A stretch of DNA of 64,000 nucleotides, from the NCBI GenBank assembly GCA_030544215.1, contig JARZZO010000008.1, forward strand, positions 16,363,114 to 16,427,113, read 5' to 3'. Numbering within the stretch: the first letter of the stretch is position 1; every line of letters begins with the position of its first letter. Position numbers and translations under genes: made by a program. The stretch is from Zantedeschia hybrid cultivar (lineage: Eukaryota > Streptophyta > Magnoliopsida > Alismatales > Araceae). Positions 21,644 through 31,649 of the stretch are shown here, piece by piece. The notes beneath the pieces are model-generated. The model ran no database searches, was not told the DNA's origin, and worked only from the letters and a program-made list of their open reading frames with translations.

Positions 21644-24600
21644 CTTATCAGCTAAGTCCTGGAGGTATCTATCTGGAATTTGCCTACCCTTAGGCTTCCT
21701 AGACTTCCTAAACTGACTAGACTGACTAGCTTCACTATCATAACCTAACGAAGATGAAGCAGGATGAAAATCCTGGGATACAAGTGGGAATACAAGAGAA
21801 TCCTCCCGAGAGGAGGGACAGAGTAAATCTAGAAGAGAGTCTTGACCGAAGAACCCGCGCGGCGGGGTGCAATCGGACAAGTAAGATGTTTCTTCGACGA
21901 GGATTTGGGAAGAATTTGTTGCCAGATTGGCGTTTTTTTTTTTTTGAAAAATGAAAGAATTAAACATAAAGCAAGAATGAATAAAAATGGGAGGAGAATC
22001 AGACGGAGGAAGTGGCACCAAGGCCAGAGGGTTGGGGGGATCATATAGTAATATGTCCCAGATCAGATCATACAACCTCTCCTGATCGAGAGGATGTTGT
22101 GGTATAATGTCCCGAGGGGACAGAGTAATCATGACGGGCGGAGCCCGTGGAATATCTTCAATTATGACCCGCGACCAAGTCGGGGTCAAGAGTAGTGTAC
22201 GAAATAAGGTATGGAGCATGAAGACATGTGAAGGATATGTCCCTCTCCAGAGCAGATCTGTTGTATAACCAGCTTCATAGGGGTCATCTGGTTCCCCTTC
22301 ATCGGTTTCTTCAGATAGCAGTATCCGCTTGTCAAATATAGCACCAGGGCTTTCAATCAATTCATCAATCTGCGGCAGCCACTTAGGTTCTGCAGGATCC
22401 AAGAATAGTCTGTTCAGTGCAATATACAGGTCTCTGAGGTCGAACCATCTGTACCATTCACATTCAGGGTCATGGAATTTCCTCCTTTTCATAGGCCGCA
22501 GAGCCTCCAAGGATTGGTACGTAAGTAATTCAGAGCAATGCCTGGCCAAATCTCTCCCATATATATCATGGAAGTCAAAACAGGAAGTAATGACTACCGT
22601 ATTATCATAGCTGAGTATGGGCCCTTTCACGAAGTGCGTACACAGGGTCCATGTTAAGGGATCTCGGCCTTCTTTAGGTGGTGTAGACATTGCCTCCCAG
22701 ATCTTCGGGCCTTGTTCGATTTCTGCTTTCTGAACCGGATCTTGCTTCAGTTTTATTGGCCTATAGCCCAGACCACTTCCAGGTACTGCTCGATGATTTC
22801 TGACAGGAGTGGTCCTGCCTTGCAATTGCGTGCCCAGACCTTTCCCAGGCTTGTAGCCGTTCTTCATCATAATCCTCCATCCTGGGGTACTCATGCACTT
22901 CCCCCTTTTGATAGCATCTAACGGATATGGAGAAATAGTAGCGGCTTTCAGAGGATCAGCCACTGGGCGGTAGACCTGTAATACCGACAGAAAAGGTTGT
23001 CGGCCAGGTAAGACAGCAGATTTAATGTTCAAGGAATGAGCAGCAGCAAGGATCGGCATGCTCGTTACTTTAATTATTCGTCCTTTGTAAGGAAATTTGA
23101 GGCATTGATGATTCGTAGAGGGAATTGCCTCGAGAGTTTTAATATAAGGACGACCTAAAATGGCATTTATGGAAGGGTCGATTTCCAAGATGTGAAATTC
23201 GACCTCCGCATGACTTACAGGGCCCAGCTCCACCTTTAAATAAACCATTCCCAGAGGGGAACGGGTAGAATTGTCATATGCTGTTACTGAGATGGGGCTG
23301 GGCAGCCATTTCTCTCTGGGCACACCGCATAACTCCAGGGTCTTCGGAGGTAAAACATTGATCGAAGCCCCTGTGTCGACCAGGCATGCATCCACGGCCT
23401 TCTTACAGATGTTGACCGTGATACTCAGAGCCATGCTTCTGGCTGCCGGCGGTGCTAGTTCCGATGTATGGAATGTTATAGAGGGCTGATCCCCCTGAGG
23501 AACTAGTAGTGCTGCAATCTTCTCTACCGGCACGTCTTCATTGACCATCACCTTCTGCAGATATTCCATTAAAGCTTCTTGGTGACTCTTGGATCTTTTG
23601 ATCAGTTCGAGTATAGTGATCCGTGCCGGTGTCCGATCCAGGTGTTTCAACAGGTCATATTGAGTGCCTGGTGCACTCTCTTCATTGTGGGCTTCCTCAG
23701 TCGGCTGTGATGGGCCGTCTCTGACTGTGGACTGAGGAAAGACCTTGTTGAAAATCCTTCCACTCCGGAGCGCGTGTTCCTCAACCGTGGAGGATCCGAG
23801 TGACACTTTAAGTACCGCAGAGTTGGATGGTGCGGATGGCGTAGAGGGTTGGTAGGTAGGTGGTGGCGTAGGGCTAGGTGGTGATGGCGTGGTGCGGATT
23901 AAAGGCCTAGAGGGTTGGATGGTGGATGGGTAAGTGGTTGGTGAAGTGGGGAATGGTACGCGTAATAGCGGTATAGATGGTAAAGGCATATCTGGATAGG
24001 CGGTAGTGGTAGCGGGTGAAGTAGGAAATGGTACGCGTAATAGCGGCCTAGATGGTAGGAGGGGTGCGTTATTGGTTTGCGGGGGGTTATATGATGGAGG
24101 CGTAGTGGTGCGGGGCGTAATGGGTCTAAGGAAGGCGGGTAGTGGTAATGGGTTATTGGGTGTGGGCGAGTGGTATGTAGGTGTGGGTATGGGGGTAATG
24201 GTAACGGGTTGTGGCCTTGGTATGTGGATGGTGCGGCGTGGTGGTCGCTCTGCGGTACTTTGAACGTGACCCGTTGAACAAAGAGAGGAAGAATCCTCTA
24301 CTCTCCACTGCTGCCCACGACCAGCCTCAGACTGGCTGTTCGTCAGAATGGGAGCAACCTGATTTTGGTTCTGATGCTCCGGGAGTGGATTCTGCACTAT
24401 ACCCATGTTGGGTGGTGCTACTGCCTGTGCCGGTGGTCTTGCTTGCTGCTGCTGCTGCTGCGGTCTCCTTGCCTTCAGGGCTGTTATGTATTTCTTCATT
24501 TCCTCCCAGTCAATGCCGCCCTGCTCGTTGAGATCATGGATATAATCTCTGAATTGGAAGCAGGTGTCAATGGTATGCCCAGGTTGTCTGCGGAAGTAGC

Positions 24601-25750
24601 AATACCTAGACGTATCGGCATTTTGAGGCCAGACGGCCTTCTCTCTCGGCAAAGCTAAGGCATTGGCTGCCATTAAAGCGCTGAAAATATCCGCCAAGGA
24701 TTCTGGGAGGGCCGGGTACTCTGCCCTTTTCGGGCCTGGAGGTCTCCTTTGTTGGTTGTAGTCACCAGGAGGAGGGACATTGTGATATGCCGGCGGTGCA
24801 CGCGGCTGGTACTGTGGCTGTTGCTGTTGCTGCTGATGTGGCTGCTGATACTGCTGTTGCCGTTGCGGCTGTTGCTGTAGCTGTTGCTGACTCGGCTGCT
24901 GGGGCCGCTGGTACTGTTGTTGGTAATGGGGGTTCTGCTGCTGCCTGTACCCCTGTTGGCTCGGCTGTGGTGGCCTCTGGTACTGCTGATTCCTCACAAA
25001 TTGGGGCGAGTTATTGTTCATAGTACTGACCTGCTCGTGAGAGAGCGTGCCCTCAGTAGTTGGACCTGAGCTAGGAGAATTTGGCACTGCAGGCTTCCGA
25101 GGTGGAGGCCTGTTAGGTCTGTGAGGATCAAAGACGCTAGAGAACGTAGCGTCCTTGAAAGCATTCTGGCAGTACCGTGCCCTTTCATAGAGCTCTGCCA
25201 TGTTCGTCAAGTTGTTCAAGGAGAGGACTAGCTTGAACTGGGGAGTGGCGTTAGAAATCAACATTTTCACTTGTTCGGATTCGGACAAGTGATCTTTCAC
25301 TTTTTCAGCCAGGCCCCGCCACCTGTCAGCAAAACTGACAAACTCCTCGTCCGGTTTCATCTTTTCTGCAATAAGATCCGTGATAGACAAGGAGGGTGCA
25401 ACTCTGTCCTGGTATCGTTGGATAAATTTACGTGAAACGATACCGTAATCCTCTACTTCTGAGGGTTCCAGAGAAAAGAACCACTCGAGGGCTGGTCCCT
25501 CTAGGGATCTCCTGAACAAGAAAGCCAATGACCTCTTATCATTCTGCCAGAAAGAGGATTCGTACATGAACTCCTTCAGGTGCGTGAAGGGGTTACCAGT
25601 ACCATTATACTTTCGATACACTGGCATTTCAGAGGGTGGCAGGTGGAATACTGGCAGGCTCGGTAAGTTAATTTCTGGCACAGCTTTAACCCCCATCATT
25701 TTCTGGAGATTGTTGAATTGTTCATCCATGCGCTCCATCTTGGCCAGCAA
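21641..25750 (-). CDS. Gag core, zinc knuckle, protease and G-patch polyprotein, inner element
   Basis: 1369 codons in one frame. Residues 30-200 are the retrotransposon gag core (NPFTHLKEF, ALEWFFSLEP, FVSFADRWRGLAEK). Residues 255-315 are Gln/Pro-rich. A Tat-type knuckle lies at 384-397 (CYFRRQPGHTIDTC; an Arg stands where the second ligand is usually His or Cys). A Pro/Thr/Ser-rich linker (500-640) contains a duplicated LLRVPFPTSP. The retropepsin has DTG at 792-794 and ILGRPYI near 864-870. A G-patch follows at about 957-1000 (GWRIMMKNGYKPGKGLG). The last 100 or so residues, including FIFQKKK from a run of A, look non-coding, which fits an intron reading into the TGA at 21641. It forms the particle and processes the polyprotein. 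Confidence 0.92.
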   Translation of the reverse strand: MLAKMERMDEQFNNLQKMMGVKAVPEINLPSLPVFHLPPSEMPVYRKYNGTGNPFTHLKEFMYESSFWQNDKRSLAFLFRRSLEGPALEWFFSLEPSEVEDYGIVSRKFIQRYQDRVAPSLSITDLIAEKMKPDEEFVSFADRWRGLAEKVKDHLSESEQVKMLISNATPQFKLVLSLNNLTNMAELYERARYCQNAFKDATFSSVFDPHRPNRPPPRKPAVPNSPSSGPTTEGTLSHEQVSTMNNNSPQFVRNQQYQRPPQPSQQGYRQQQNPHYQQQYQRPQQPSQQQLQQQPQRQQQYQQPHQQQQQQPQYQPRAPPAYHNVPPPGDYNQQRRPPGPKRAEYPALPESLADIFSALMAANALALPREKAVWPQNADTSRYCYFRRQPGHTIDTCFQFRDYIHDLNEQGGIDWEEMKKYITALKARRPQQQQQQARPPAQAVAPPNMGIVQNPLPEHQNQNQVAPILTNSQSEAGRGQQWRVEDSSSLCSTGHVQSTAERPPRRTIHIPRPQPVTITPIPTPTYHSPTPNNPLPLPAFLRPITPRTTTPPSYNPPQTNNAPLLPSRPLLRVPFPTSPATTTAYPDMPLPSIPLLRVPFPTSPTTYPSTIQPSRPLIRTTPSPPSPTPPPTYQPSTPSAPSNSAVLKVSLGSSTVEEHALRSGRIFNKVFPQSTVRDGPSQPTEEAHNEESAPGTQYDLLKHLDRTPARITILELIKRSKSHQEALMEYLQKVMVNEDVPVEKIAALLVPQGDQPSITFHTSELAPPAARSMALSITVNICKKAVDACLVDTGASINVLPPKTLELCGVPREKWLPSPISVTAYDNSTRSPLGMVYLKVELGPVSHAEVEFHILEIDPSINAILGRPYIKTLEAIPSTNHQCLKFPYKGRIIKVTSMPILAAAHSLNIKSAVLPGRQPFLSVLQVYRPVADPLKAATISPYPLDAIKRGKCMSTPGWRIMMKNGYKPGKGLGTQLQGRTTPVRNHRAVPGSGLGYRPIKLKQDPVQKAEIEQGPKIWEAMSTPPKEGRDPLTWTLCTHFVKGPILSYDNTVVITSCFDFHDIYGRDLARHCSELLTYQSLEALRPMKRRKFHDPECEWYRWFDLRDLYIALNRLFLDPAEPKWLPQIDELIESPGAIFDKRILLSEETDEGEPDDPYEAGYTTDLLWRGTYPSHVFMLHTLFRTLLLTPTWSRVIIEDIPRAPPVMITLSPRDIIPQHPLDQERLYDLIWDILLYDPPNPLALVPLPPSDSPPIFIHSCFMFNSFIFQKKKNANLATNSSQILVEETSYLSDCTPPRGFFGQDSLLDLLCPSSREDSLVFPLVSQDFHPASSSLGYDSEASQSSQFRKSRKPKGRQIPDRYLQDLADK

Positions 25751-25807
25751 CGTCTGCGTGGTCAGATCTGCCTGGGGAGGAGGAGGAGGAGGAAGTACCT
25801 GATAGGC

Positions 25808-26497
25808 CTACTGCCTAGAGTACGTTGGACAAGGAGGATAATAAGGATGAGGTCCGACAGAGCTTCCGCCATGCCCGAGGGCATTTTGGTAAATGGGCGT
25901 CTGCGGTCTAGCCGGTTGCCTGGATGAAGAAAGTTGTGGCCCAGTTGGCCGAGAAGTAAGATGAAGGCCTTCCATGGCCTGTTGGATATAAGGAGGAGGA
26001 GGAAGAGGTTGTTGAGGAACAACGGGGGGAGCCACAGGGTTCGGCTCAGCAGGCTGCATGGGTGCCTTCCCCTTCAAAATGGACTGGATCGCCTCGAACT
26101 GCTGAGGGTCCAGTCGGGAGGCAAGAACTCCCAGAGCATTGACAAGATCCATAGGATCGGAGGATGAAGGATCATGCTGATTCATGTCCCCCTCAAAGTC
26201 AGGATTAGGAATCGCATATTCATGCGGAGGAAGATCATGATATTGATCATGCGGATTAAAAAGAGGAGTTCGGACATTCCCGTCATGTCGAACTGGAATG
26301 GGGACAGAATTACGAGAGGCATCAGCATCTCTCCCGTTCTCGTAGTTGAAATCAGAATTGCGAGGGGCATTAGCATCTCCCTCGTAGTTGATAATGGCGT
26401 CTTGGGCCATACTCAAATCTCTGCCTGATCGCAGCAACATTATATTAGATTCTCTTTTCAGAAAATTAATCAAACAAGTTGTGCAGAGATTAATCAA
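25808..26497 (-). CDS. Gag N-terminal segment, inner element, ended by in-frame TAG
   Basis: 229 codons; the ATG at 26440 (MLLRSGRDLSMAQ) is an equally likely start. The protein is acidic then Pro/Gln-rich and has no recognised domain. It ends ...YSRQ-TAG at 25808-25810, and the same frame continues for 19 codons (including a run of six Pro) into the gag core ORF. One codon therefore separates this from a single gag-pro frame of over 1600 codons. It may be a recent point mutation or a readthrough site. Confidence 0.75.
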   Translation of the reverse strand: MINLCTTCLINFLKRESNIMLLRSGRDLSMAQDAIINYEGDANAPRNSDFNYENGRDADASRNSVPIPVRHDGNVRTPLFNPHDQYHDLPPHEYAIPNPDFEGDMNQHDPSSSDPMDLVNALGVLASRLDPQQFEAIQSILKGKAPMQPAEPNPVAPPVVPQQPLPPPPYIQQAMEGLHLTSRPTGPQLSSSRQPARPQTPIYQNALGHGGSSVGPHPYYPPCPTYSRQ

Positions 26498-27555
26498 ACA
26501 AGTGGATGCTTAACGTGATTTCAGGATTCCTTGTTGAGTTATTTGAATTGGATTAAACCACAATTTCGCCCAGGGAAGGATCCTAGTTTCAGTTCAGTTT
26601 CCACCGTTATTCTCTAAGGTTTTTTCTCTCACAACGCTCTCGGAATCTAGCCGGGACTTCAATTGGTACAACCAGCCCGATGATCAAGGAGGAATTCCTT
26701 GATTTTGGGGACTTATGGAGGTCTCAACGTCAACTTCTCTAGTCTGATCAAGGGACCAACCCAATCAGAGAGAGTTGCTAACGTCGAGTAATGTGTTCCT
26801 AAGAAAAGGAGGGTTTTAGCCTCAATGCGTATGCCCTGCGACCTGGATGGCCTCTAATGCTTAATAGAGTAATGTGTAGCTAGCACTCAACACAGAAATC
26901 TGGAAACTGAAAAATAATTAAGAAACTGTCTTAATCGCGTCGATGATAGTCGACGCTATTCAGAACAGAACTTAATTCTTTCGCAGAGAACAGATGCAAA
27001 CAGAAGAGAAAACCTGGAAAATAACTAAAAACTGTCTGAATAGCGTCGATGATGGTCGACGCTATTCAACACAGAAGTTAATTATTTCACAGAAACAGAT
27101 GTAAACGACAGAGATAATCTGGAGGCTAAAAGGCGTCCAGGTAACCTGACGCGGTTTTGAAACGCGTCGCTGTTCCTGGACGCTTTTCAGTTCGCAGAAA
27201 CAGATTTCCAGAAGGATTTTCTGGGTCGAATCCTCCTTAAACAGGGAAAAATGCAATAAATAATCGACTCATGCAAAGATTTTTAGTTTCAGAGTTTAAA
27301 CAGGATGGTTTACTATCTAAACAACTAAGAAATCACTCAAACACACAGCATTTTATCACCAAAAACAACTTTTTAAACTAATCAAAGGGGAGGCAAGATC
27401 TTGCCACTGGGGTGTGCACGTGGTGCACGAGGGAAATTAAACAAACTAAACACTCACCAATTGGTGAGGACATGTCGAAAGACACAAGTGGTGCACCGTG
27501 GGTGCCCGGTATGATAATAGCAAGAACAAAAGAAATTAAAAGACGGCGAGACCAA
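26498..27555 (-). other. 5' leader of inner element
   Basis: About 1 kb between the PBS and gag. It has no long ORF. It contains four GCGTC-GACGC dyads (about 26931-26962, 27040-27070 and a pair at 27127-27191). Leaders of LTR retrotransposons carry RNA packaging and dimerisation signals, which may be relevant to these hairpins. Confidence 0.65.
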
Positions 27556-27573
27556 GTCCCACCGTGATCGCCA
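27556..27573 (-). other. Primer binding site of inner element
   Basis: On the element strand TGGCGATCACGGTGGGAC starts 7 bases after the 5' LTR end. TGGCGA suits a tRNA-Arg-type 3' end, as reported for other Tat elements, but the exact tRNA is uncertain. Confidence 0.65.
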
Positions 27574-27580
27574 AAAGAGC

Positions 27581-28904
27581 TGTAGGTGCTGAAAATTTGC
27601 TCGTGTGATTAATGTGATAAACTAGGTTGTTTAGGGTAAATTAACCTATTAAAAAAATGCAACTAAGGTGCTTGTGATCGCCAGAAACTTTTAACTAAAA
27701 AGCTTCAAAAGAGTTTGATCGCCTACCTGTTTAAACGCGGAAGAATGAATCCTTGGTTCCCCTCCTTCAGCCGGCTGAAGAAAGAGAGCCTCTTCTTGTT
27801 CTTTTGTTCTTGCTGTTGAATGTTGAGGATCGTCCAGAAGTTCTCCTGGCTTCGTGCTTGATTTCCCTCTTTTTGATTTCTTGTTGTTCAGTTGTTGGAT
27901 GCAGCAGAGATAGAAACAGAAAAATAAAGAAGAAATAGTGATGAGAATCTAAATGGAAATAATAATATCAAAGTTAACCATGATTATAAACATGTTTAAA
28001 ACAGCAACTCACTTGTTTAGATGACTTTGAAACCCCTTTAGAACAGATGGTTTTGGAAAATTGATGAGGTGGTGTGTGTTGCATGAAGTGAATATGAGAG
28101 ATATGAAACTAATGAATAAAAATGAAATTCAGATATGAAAAATTTATGCCCAGTTGGAGAAGCCTTGAAGGATGAAGATCTGGAAGAGGGATGCCGTCTT
28201 CTGGAAATGGCAGCGCTCCGGCGTGGTTGCTTCGATCTCCAAATTGCTATAACGCTGTGGCTCAATAATTCTCTCTCTCTCTTTTTTTTTTTAACTCCTT
28301 GATAGGCAAGGTATTTATAGGCTTTTTCTGCGTTCGCGATTAACATAGAAAAATCTCGGATTTATCTACCTTAATCGACAGATAATTACTGATTAATTCA
28401 TCTTTATCTGTAATTATCTAAAACGCGTCCACCTTGGCTGACGCCTTTCAGATTTAATTAAGATAAGGATAAATATCCGGGAAAACTTATCTTTATCTTT
28501 ATTAGCTAAAATGCGTCCACATGTGTAGACGTCTTTTACCCTAATTAAGATAAGGATAAACATCCGGAAGAGAAGTTAAAATAGCTTAGGAAACTTAAAT
28601 CGCGTCGACCTTCACAGACGCCTTTTAGTTAATAAATCAATTAATTAAAATTCAAATTTAAACGTTAAAATAGGAATAAACTCTAAATAGCGTCCACATG
28701 GGCCGACGCCTTTTAGGATTCTTCATATTTCAACTGAAATTTGAGCTAAAATCAATTCGATTGATTAACTTAAACATGTCTGTTTAACCCGACACTCAAA
28801 AATATCAATAAAAATTAATTAATGATTAATTATCAGACCATTCTGAGGCATTATTATATGATATGAAATTTACTCAAAATGACGTCAAAATTAGCGTGTC
28901 TACA
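27581..28904 (-). repeat. 5' LTR of inner element
   Basis: Same length (1324 bp) as 11006-12329. I see four differences by eye: near 28142, 28270, 28511 and 28744. It starts TGTAGACACGC and ends CCTACA on the element strand. It contains the genomic-RNA promoter (28312-28319) and four dyad motifs. Confidence 0.96.
28312..28319 (-). promoter_or_regulatory. TATA box of inner element 5' LTR
   Basis: TATAAATA on the - strand in the context AGCCTATAAATACC, about 590 bases into the LTR. It fits the promoter for genomic RNA. Confidence 0.7.
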
Positions 28905-29342
28905 ATCACCCGGATGCTCGCCACGTGTCCCGATCCGCGTGCCGAAGAAGGGAGCGGCGGCAATCCGAGTGGAGCCTCGGGCAGAGAGCCGAGGCGATCC
29001 GCGACCCGCGGGCGGTCAGGATCCTTTTGTGCTTTTGACGGAGTGGCCGGATGCGCGACGCGTGTCCCGTGCTTCCTCGCGAGGCGACGCCCATCCCGTC
29101 CATTTAATGAAGCCTGACGCGAGTCAGAGGGCTCGGCCCTTCGGCTTCTGAGCTTTGAGCCTTCGTCGCCACTCCGAGCGAAGACGAAGCAACCGCATAG
29201 CCCTCGGCCGACCGAGGGCACCCTCTTCTCGAAGAAAAAGAACAAAGCTTCGGGTAAGACGCCTGTTACGCTATCCTCCTACTTGCTTCGGGCTATACTC
29301 TCGTCATCTCAGAACTGAGGAAGACAAGAGTGGGGGGCTATG
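28905..29342 (+). other. 3' untranslated end of outer element with polypurine tract
   Basis: It begins with ATCAC, the right copy of the inner element's target-site duplication, and resumes outer sequence interrupted at 11005. It is GC-rich with no domain. The purine tract GAGGAAGACAAGAGTGGGGG (29317-29336) ends a few bases before the 3' LTR and is the plus-strand primer site. Confidence 0.75.
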
Positions 29343-30247
29343 TGATGAGGCAGAATCCGATTCGGCCCATTAGAGCAAGCCCAAACCCCGTTCAGCCCAA
29401 CAACATCAGTACCTGGCCCTCCGGGAGCCTTCGGCCCAACAGCCCTCGGCCCATAAGCGGCACCGTCGCTCCCGGCCCAACAGGCTTCAGCCCGTCAGCG
29501 GCCCACCAGCCTACGGCCCGGGAACAGCGCGGCAGCCCAGGGCCCAACAGGCTTCGGCCCATCAGCGGCCCAACCCCCTTCGGCCCGGTAGCCGAGTCCG
29601 GCCCACTCCGGTGGCGGATCAGGCACTATGGCGGTTTATCAGTAAGCCCGCATTTAGTCCTATATCGGCTGCCACCGTTAACCATCCTCTATCCTTTGCT
29701 ATAAATACACCGCTATTTATTGCCAAAGGGATGCTTCCCCAAGCCTCCGAGACCCTTAAGGACTACAGTCCGAAAAGCATTAAAGCTACTCTCTTTGCCT
29801 TCTGAATCGAATCTTCTTCAGGAGCTAACTTGACCGTCAGAGGGGGTTCCCCAGGGCAGAAGCCCGGGACTCCTGCTGACTGGTTTTCTTCTTCTTTCCC
29901 TCCTGCAGGAGCTCGGTTCGAATCATCGCCGACCTTCCCGAGTCGGTCTCGGCCGCCGACCTCGGATTCCTCTCCCTGGTCTCGACGCCGTGCGCCGGCT
30001 GCCCTTGCAACAGGGGATCCTCGGCCTCGCGCCGCCCCTTCGTCCGCCGAAGGAGCCTCGGCCCCGACTTCCCGGAGCAGGCCGGCCACCGACCGAGCAC
30101 CCCTCGGGCTTCGGACTCGGCTCCGCCTCTGCATCCTTCGCCTTCCGGATCCCCGTCGGGCCCCTGAACACCGATCCGACCCAGCACCGGATTCATCTCT
30201 TCAGATTCCGGCTTCGGAATCCGGTCGTGATAGCTTCAGCTACATCA
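29343..30247 (+). repeat. 3' LTR of outer element
   Basis: 905 bp, ending GCTACATCA and followed by CCAAC (30248-30252). TATA box at 29700-29707. It lacks the 11-bp segment present in the 5' LTR near 104-114. Confidence 0.94.
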
Positions 30248-30252
30248 CCAAC

Positions 30253-31510
30253 TAAAGTAGGCACTCATGACACTCTAACCTTTGCATGAATGGCATTTTG
30301 CTTTTGCCATGTTATTTCAATCGAGATGAGGGAGGCGAGTGGAGAGAAGGGAGAGGTGAGAGAGTGGACAGTTTGGGCATTCTGCAGTAGAGGACATCTG
30401 CGATGGAAGGCGTCATTCGCAGCGCTTGATGACAATATGACTCACGTATGTGGGGAGTTTAAAACGGAGGCGCACAAGCGGTAGATATCTTTGTAGTTTC
30501 ATTAGTACATAGCTGCATTGAGCACATATATATGATTTTCTTAATTGACATCATAATTGTTCTCCTGCTAACTTTGATGTTTGGATTTATTTACGGAGTT
30601 GGGGGAGATCCTCCAGATTGGCATTCGTACCATCCGATCTCAGATCAAATGGTTAAAAAAAAATTAAAGAAAGAAAGATCACACACTTGCACGATCTGAG
30701 CTGTCGGACACTGTGCCGCACGCAGTGCAACAAGTACTTCTCATTCACATAATATGCTGGCTTAAATAGGGGCATTTTAGGTCTCAACTGGAGTTAATGA
30801 TCCCGACGGCCGGCAAGCAATTGGAATGGATCAGAAATTTAATTTTCGATGGCGTTTGGATGTTCCCTGTACAATAGTTGGTCCACTGGCGACAGGAAGT
30901 CAAGTTTTGCTTCGATTCAAATGGCCTCAAGCTATTAGCTTAGGTAGCACATATTACATAGTCCATTATGGTCAGCTCAACTTAGTTGGCTTGTCAACTT
31001 GTACGCGATGGCCTAGCGATCTCACCATTCCGCATAAGCGATCTCACCATCCTGCCTTTGTGCGGGAGATCCCGAATTCGATCCCGTACATGGTCTTAGG
31101 TGTCCCTTGTCCCTGTGCTCCATCCGGTGTTTTTGCCGTGATTTTCTCCTTGAGTTATCAAGAGACAACTTATCACCTTATCCATCTTTCCTGGTCCACA
31201 TACTTCAATGACATTCCATTCTAGCTTGACTAGGTCCACCTCAGCCACTTTGGGTACATTTAATTCTATGTAAAATATATTCGAATGAAAAATATTTTCT
31301 AAGAAAACAAATTCACATGGAAAATGAAAACATAATTTGCCATTTAGTATCTATGAAAACATTTTCAGTTACTTTAGAAAAGAGTATTTGATCTCATTTA
31401 TATAACATCTTTAAGTTTTGATGGTATAATTATAAAATTGTACATGCTTAAGTTCTAAGGGTATAAATATAGAATTATATATCTTAAGTTTTAACAGATA
31501 ATTTCTAAAG
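30253..31510. other. Intergenic sequence with a MITE end fragment
   Basis: No supported gene. The 132-codon + ORF at 30826-31224 has no recognisable domain and ordinary composition, so I leave it uncalled. At about 30700-30738 the phrase GCCGCACGCAGTGCAACAAG matches the right end of the MITE at 40041-40430, so a fragment of that family ends here. Confidence 0.5.
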
Positions 31511-31649
31511 TGTAACATCCCTGGTTCTAAATTATTAGATTAGTTTAATTAAGTTAGATTAGATCAAGTTTAGTTAGTGTAAGAAGCGTAGAAAACCTCT
31601 AAAATAATGGCAGTGGTCAGTAGGAAGATTTGCGAGAAATTTTTAAGTC

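Larger units (their letters stand above)
11006..28904 (-). mobile_element. Inner Ty3/gypsy Tat-type LTR retrotransposon, young and nearly intact
   Basis: It is 17.9 kb long and flanked by ATCAC at 11001-11005 and 28905-28909. The LTRs (11006-12329 and 27581-28904) are both 1324 bp and differ at about four positions by eye. On the element strand the order is 5' LTR, PBS, leader, gag, protease with G-patch, RT with two RNase H domains, integrase, T-rich spacer, oppositely oriented plant-mobile-domain gene, purine tract, 3' LTR. The dual RNase H and large size indicate the Tat clade, near Ogre-like or other giant members. Few lesions are seen: in-frame TAG in gag, in-frame TGA between protease and RT (which may be part of normal expression), and one frameshift in the extra gene. 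Confidence 0.96.
10..30247 (+). mobile_element. Outer Ty3/gypsy Tat-type LTR retrotransposon, defective, hosting a nested element
   Basis: Two LTRs begin TGATGAGGCAG and end GCTACATCA. The 5-bp target-site duplication CCAAC lies at 5-9 and 30248-30252, so both ends of one insertion are present. A PBS follows the 5' LTR and a purine tract precedes the 3' LTR. Without the nested inner element the element is about 12.3 kb. A second, archaeal-like RNase H after RT-RNase H and the large space between pol and the 3' LTR place it in the Tat clade (family knowledge). By eye the LTRs differ at about 17 positions over roughly 905 aligned bases plus small indels, so it is older than the nested element. 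Its gag-pol is broken, so it cannot move on its own proteins. Confidence 0.95.

Noticed and set aside
30826..31224. 132-codon + strand ORF
   Set aside because: No domain, no coding signature and no conserved motif; it lies in repeat-flanked intergenic DNA.
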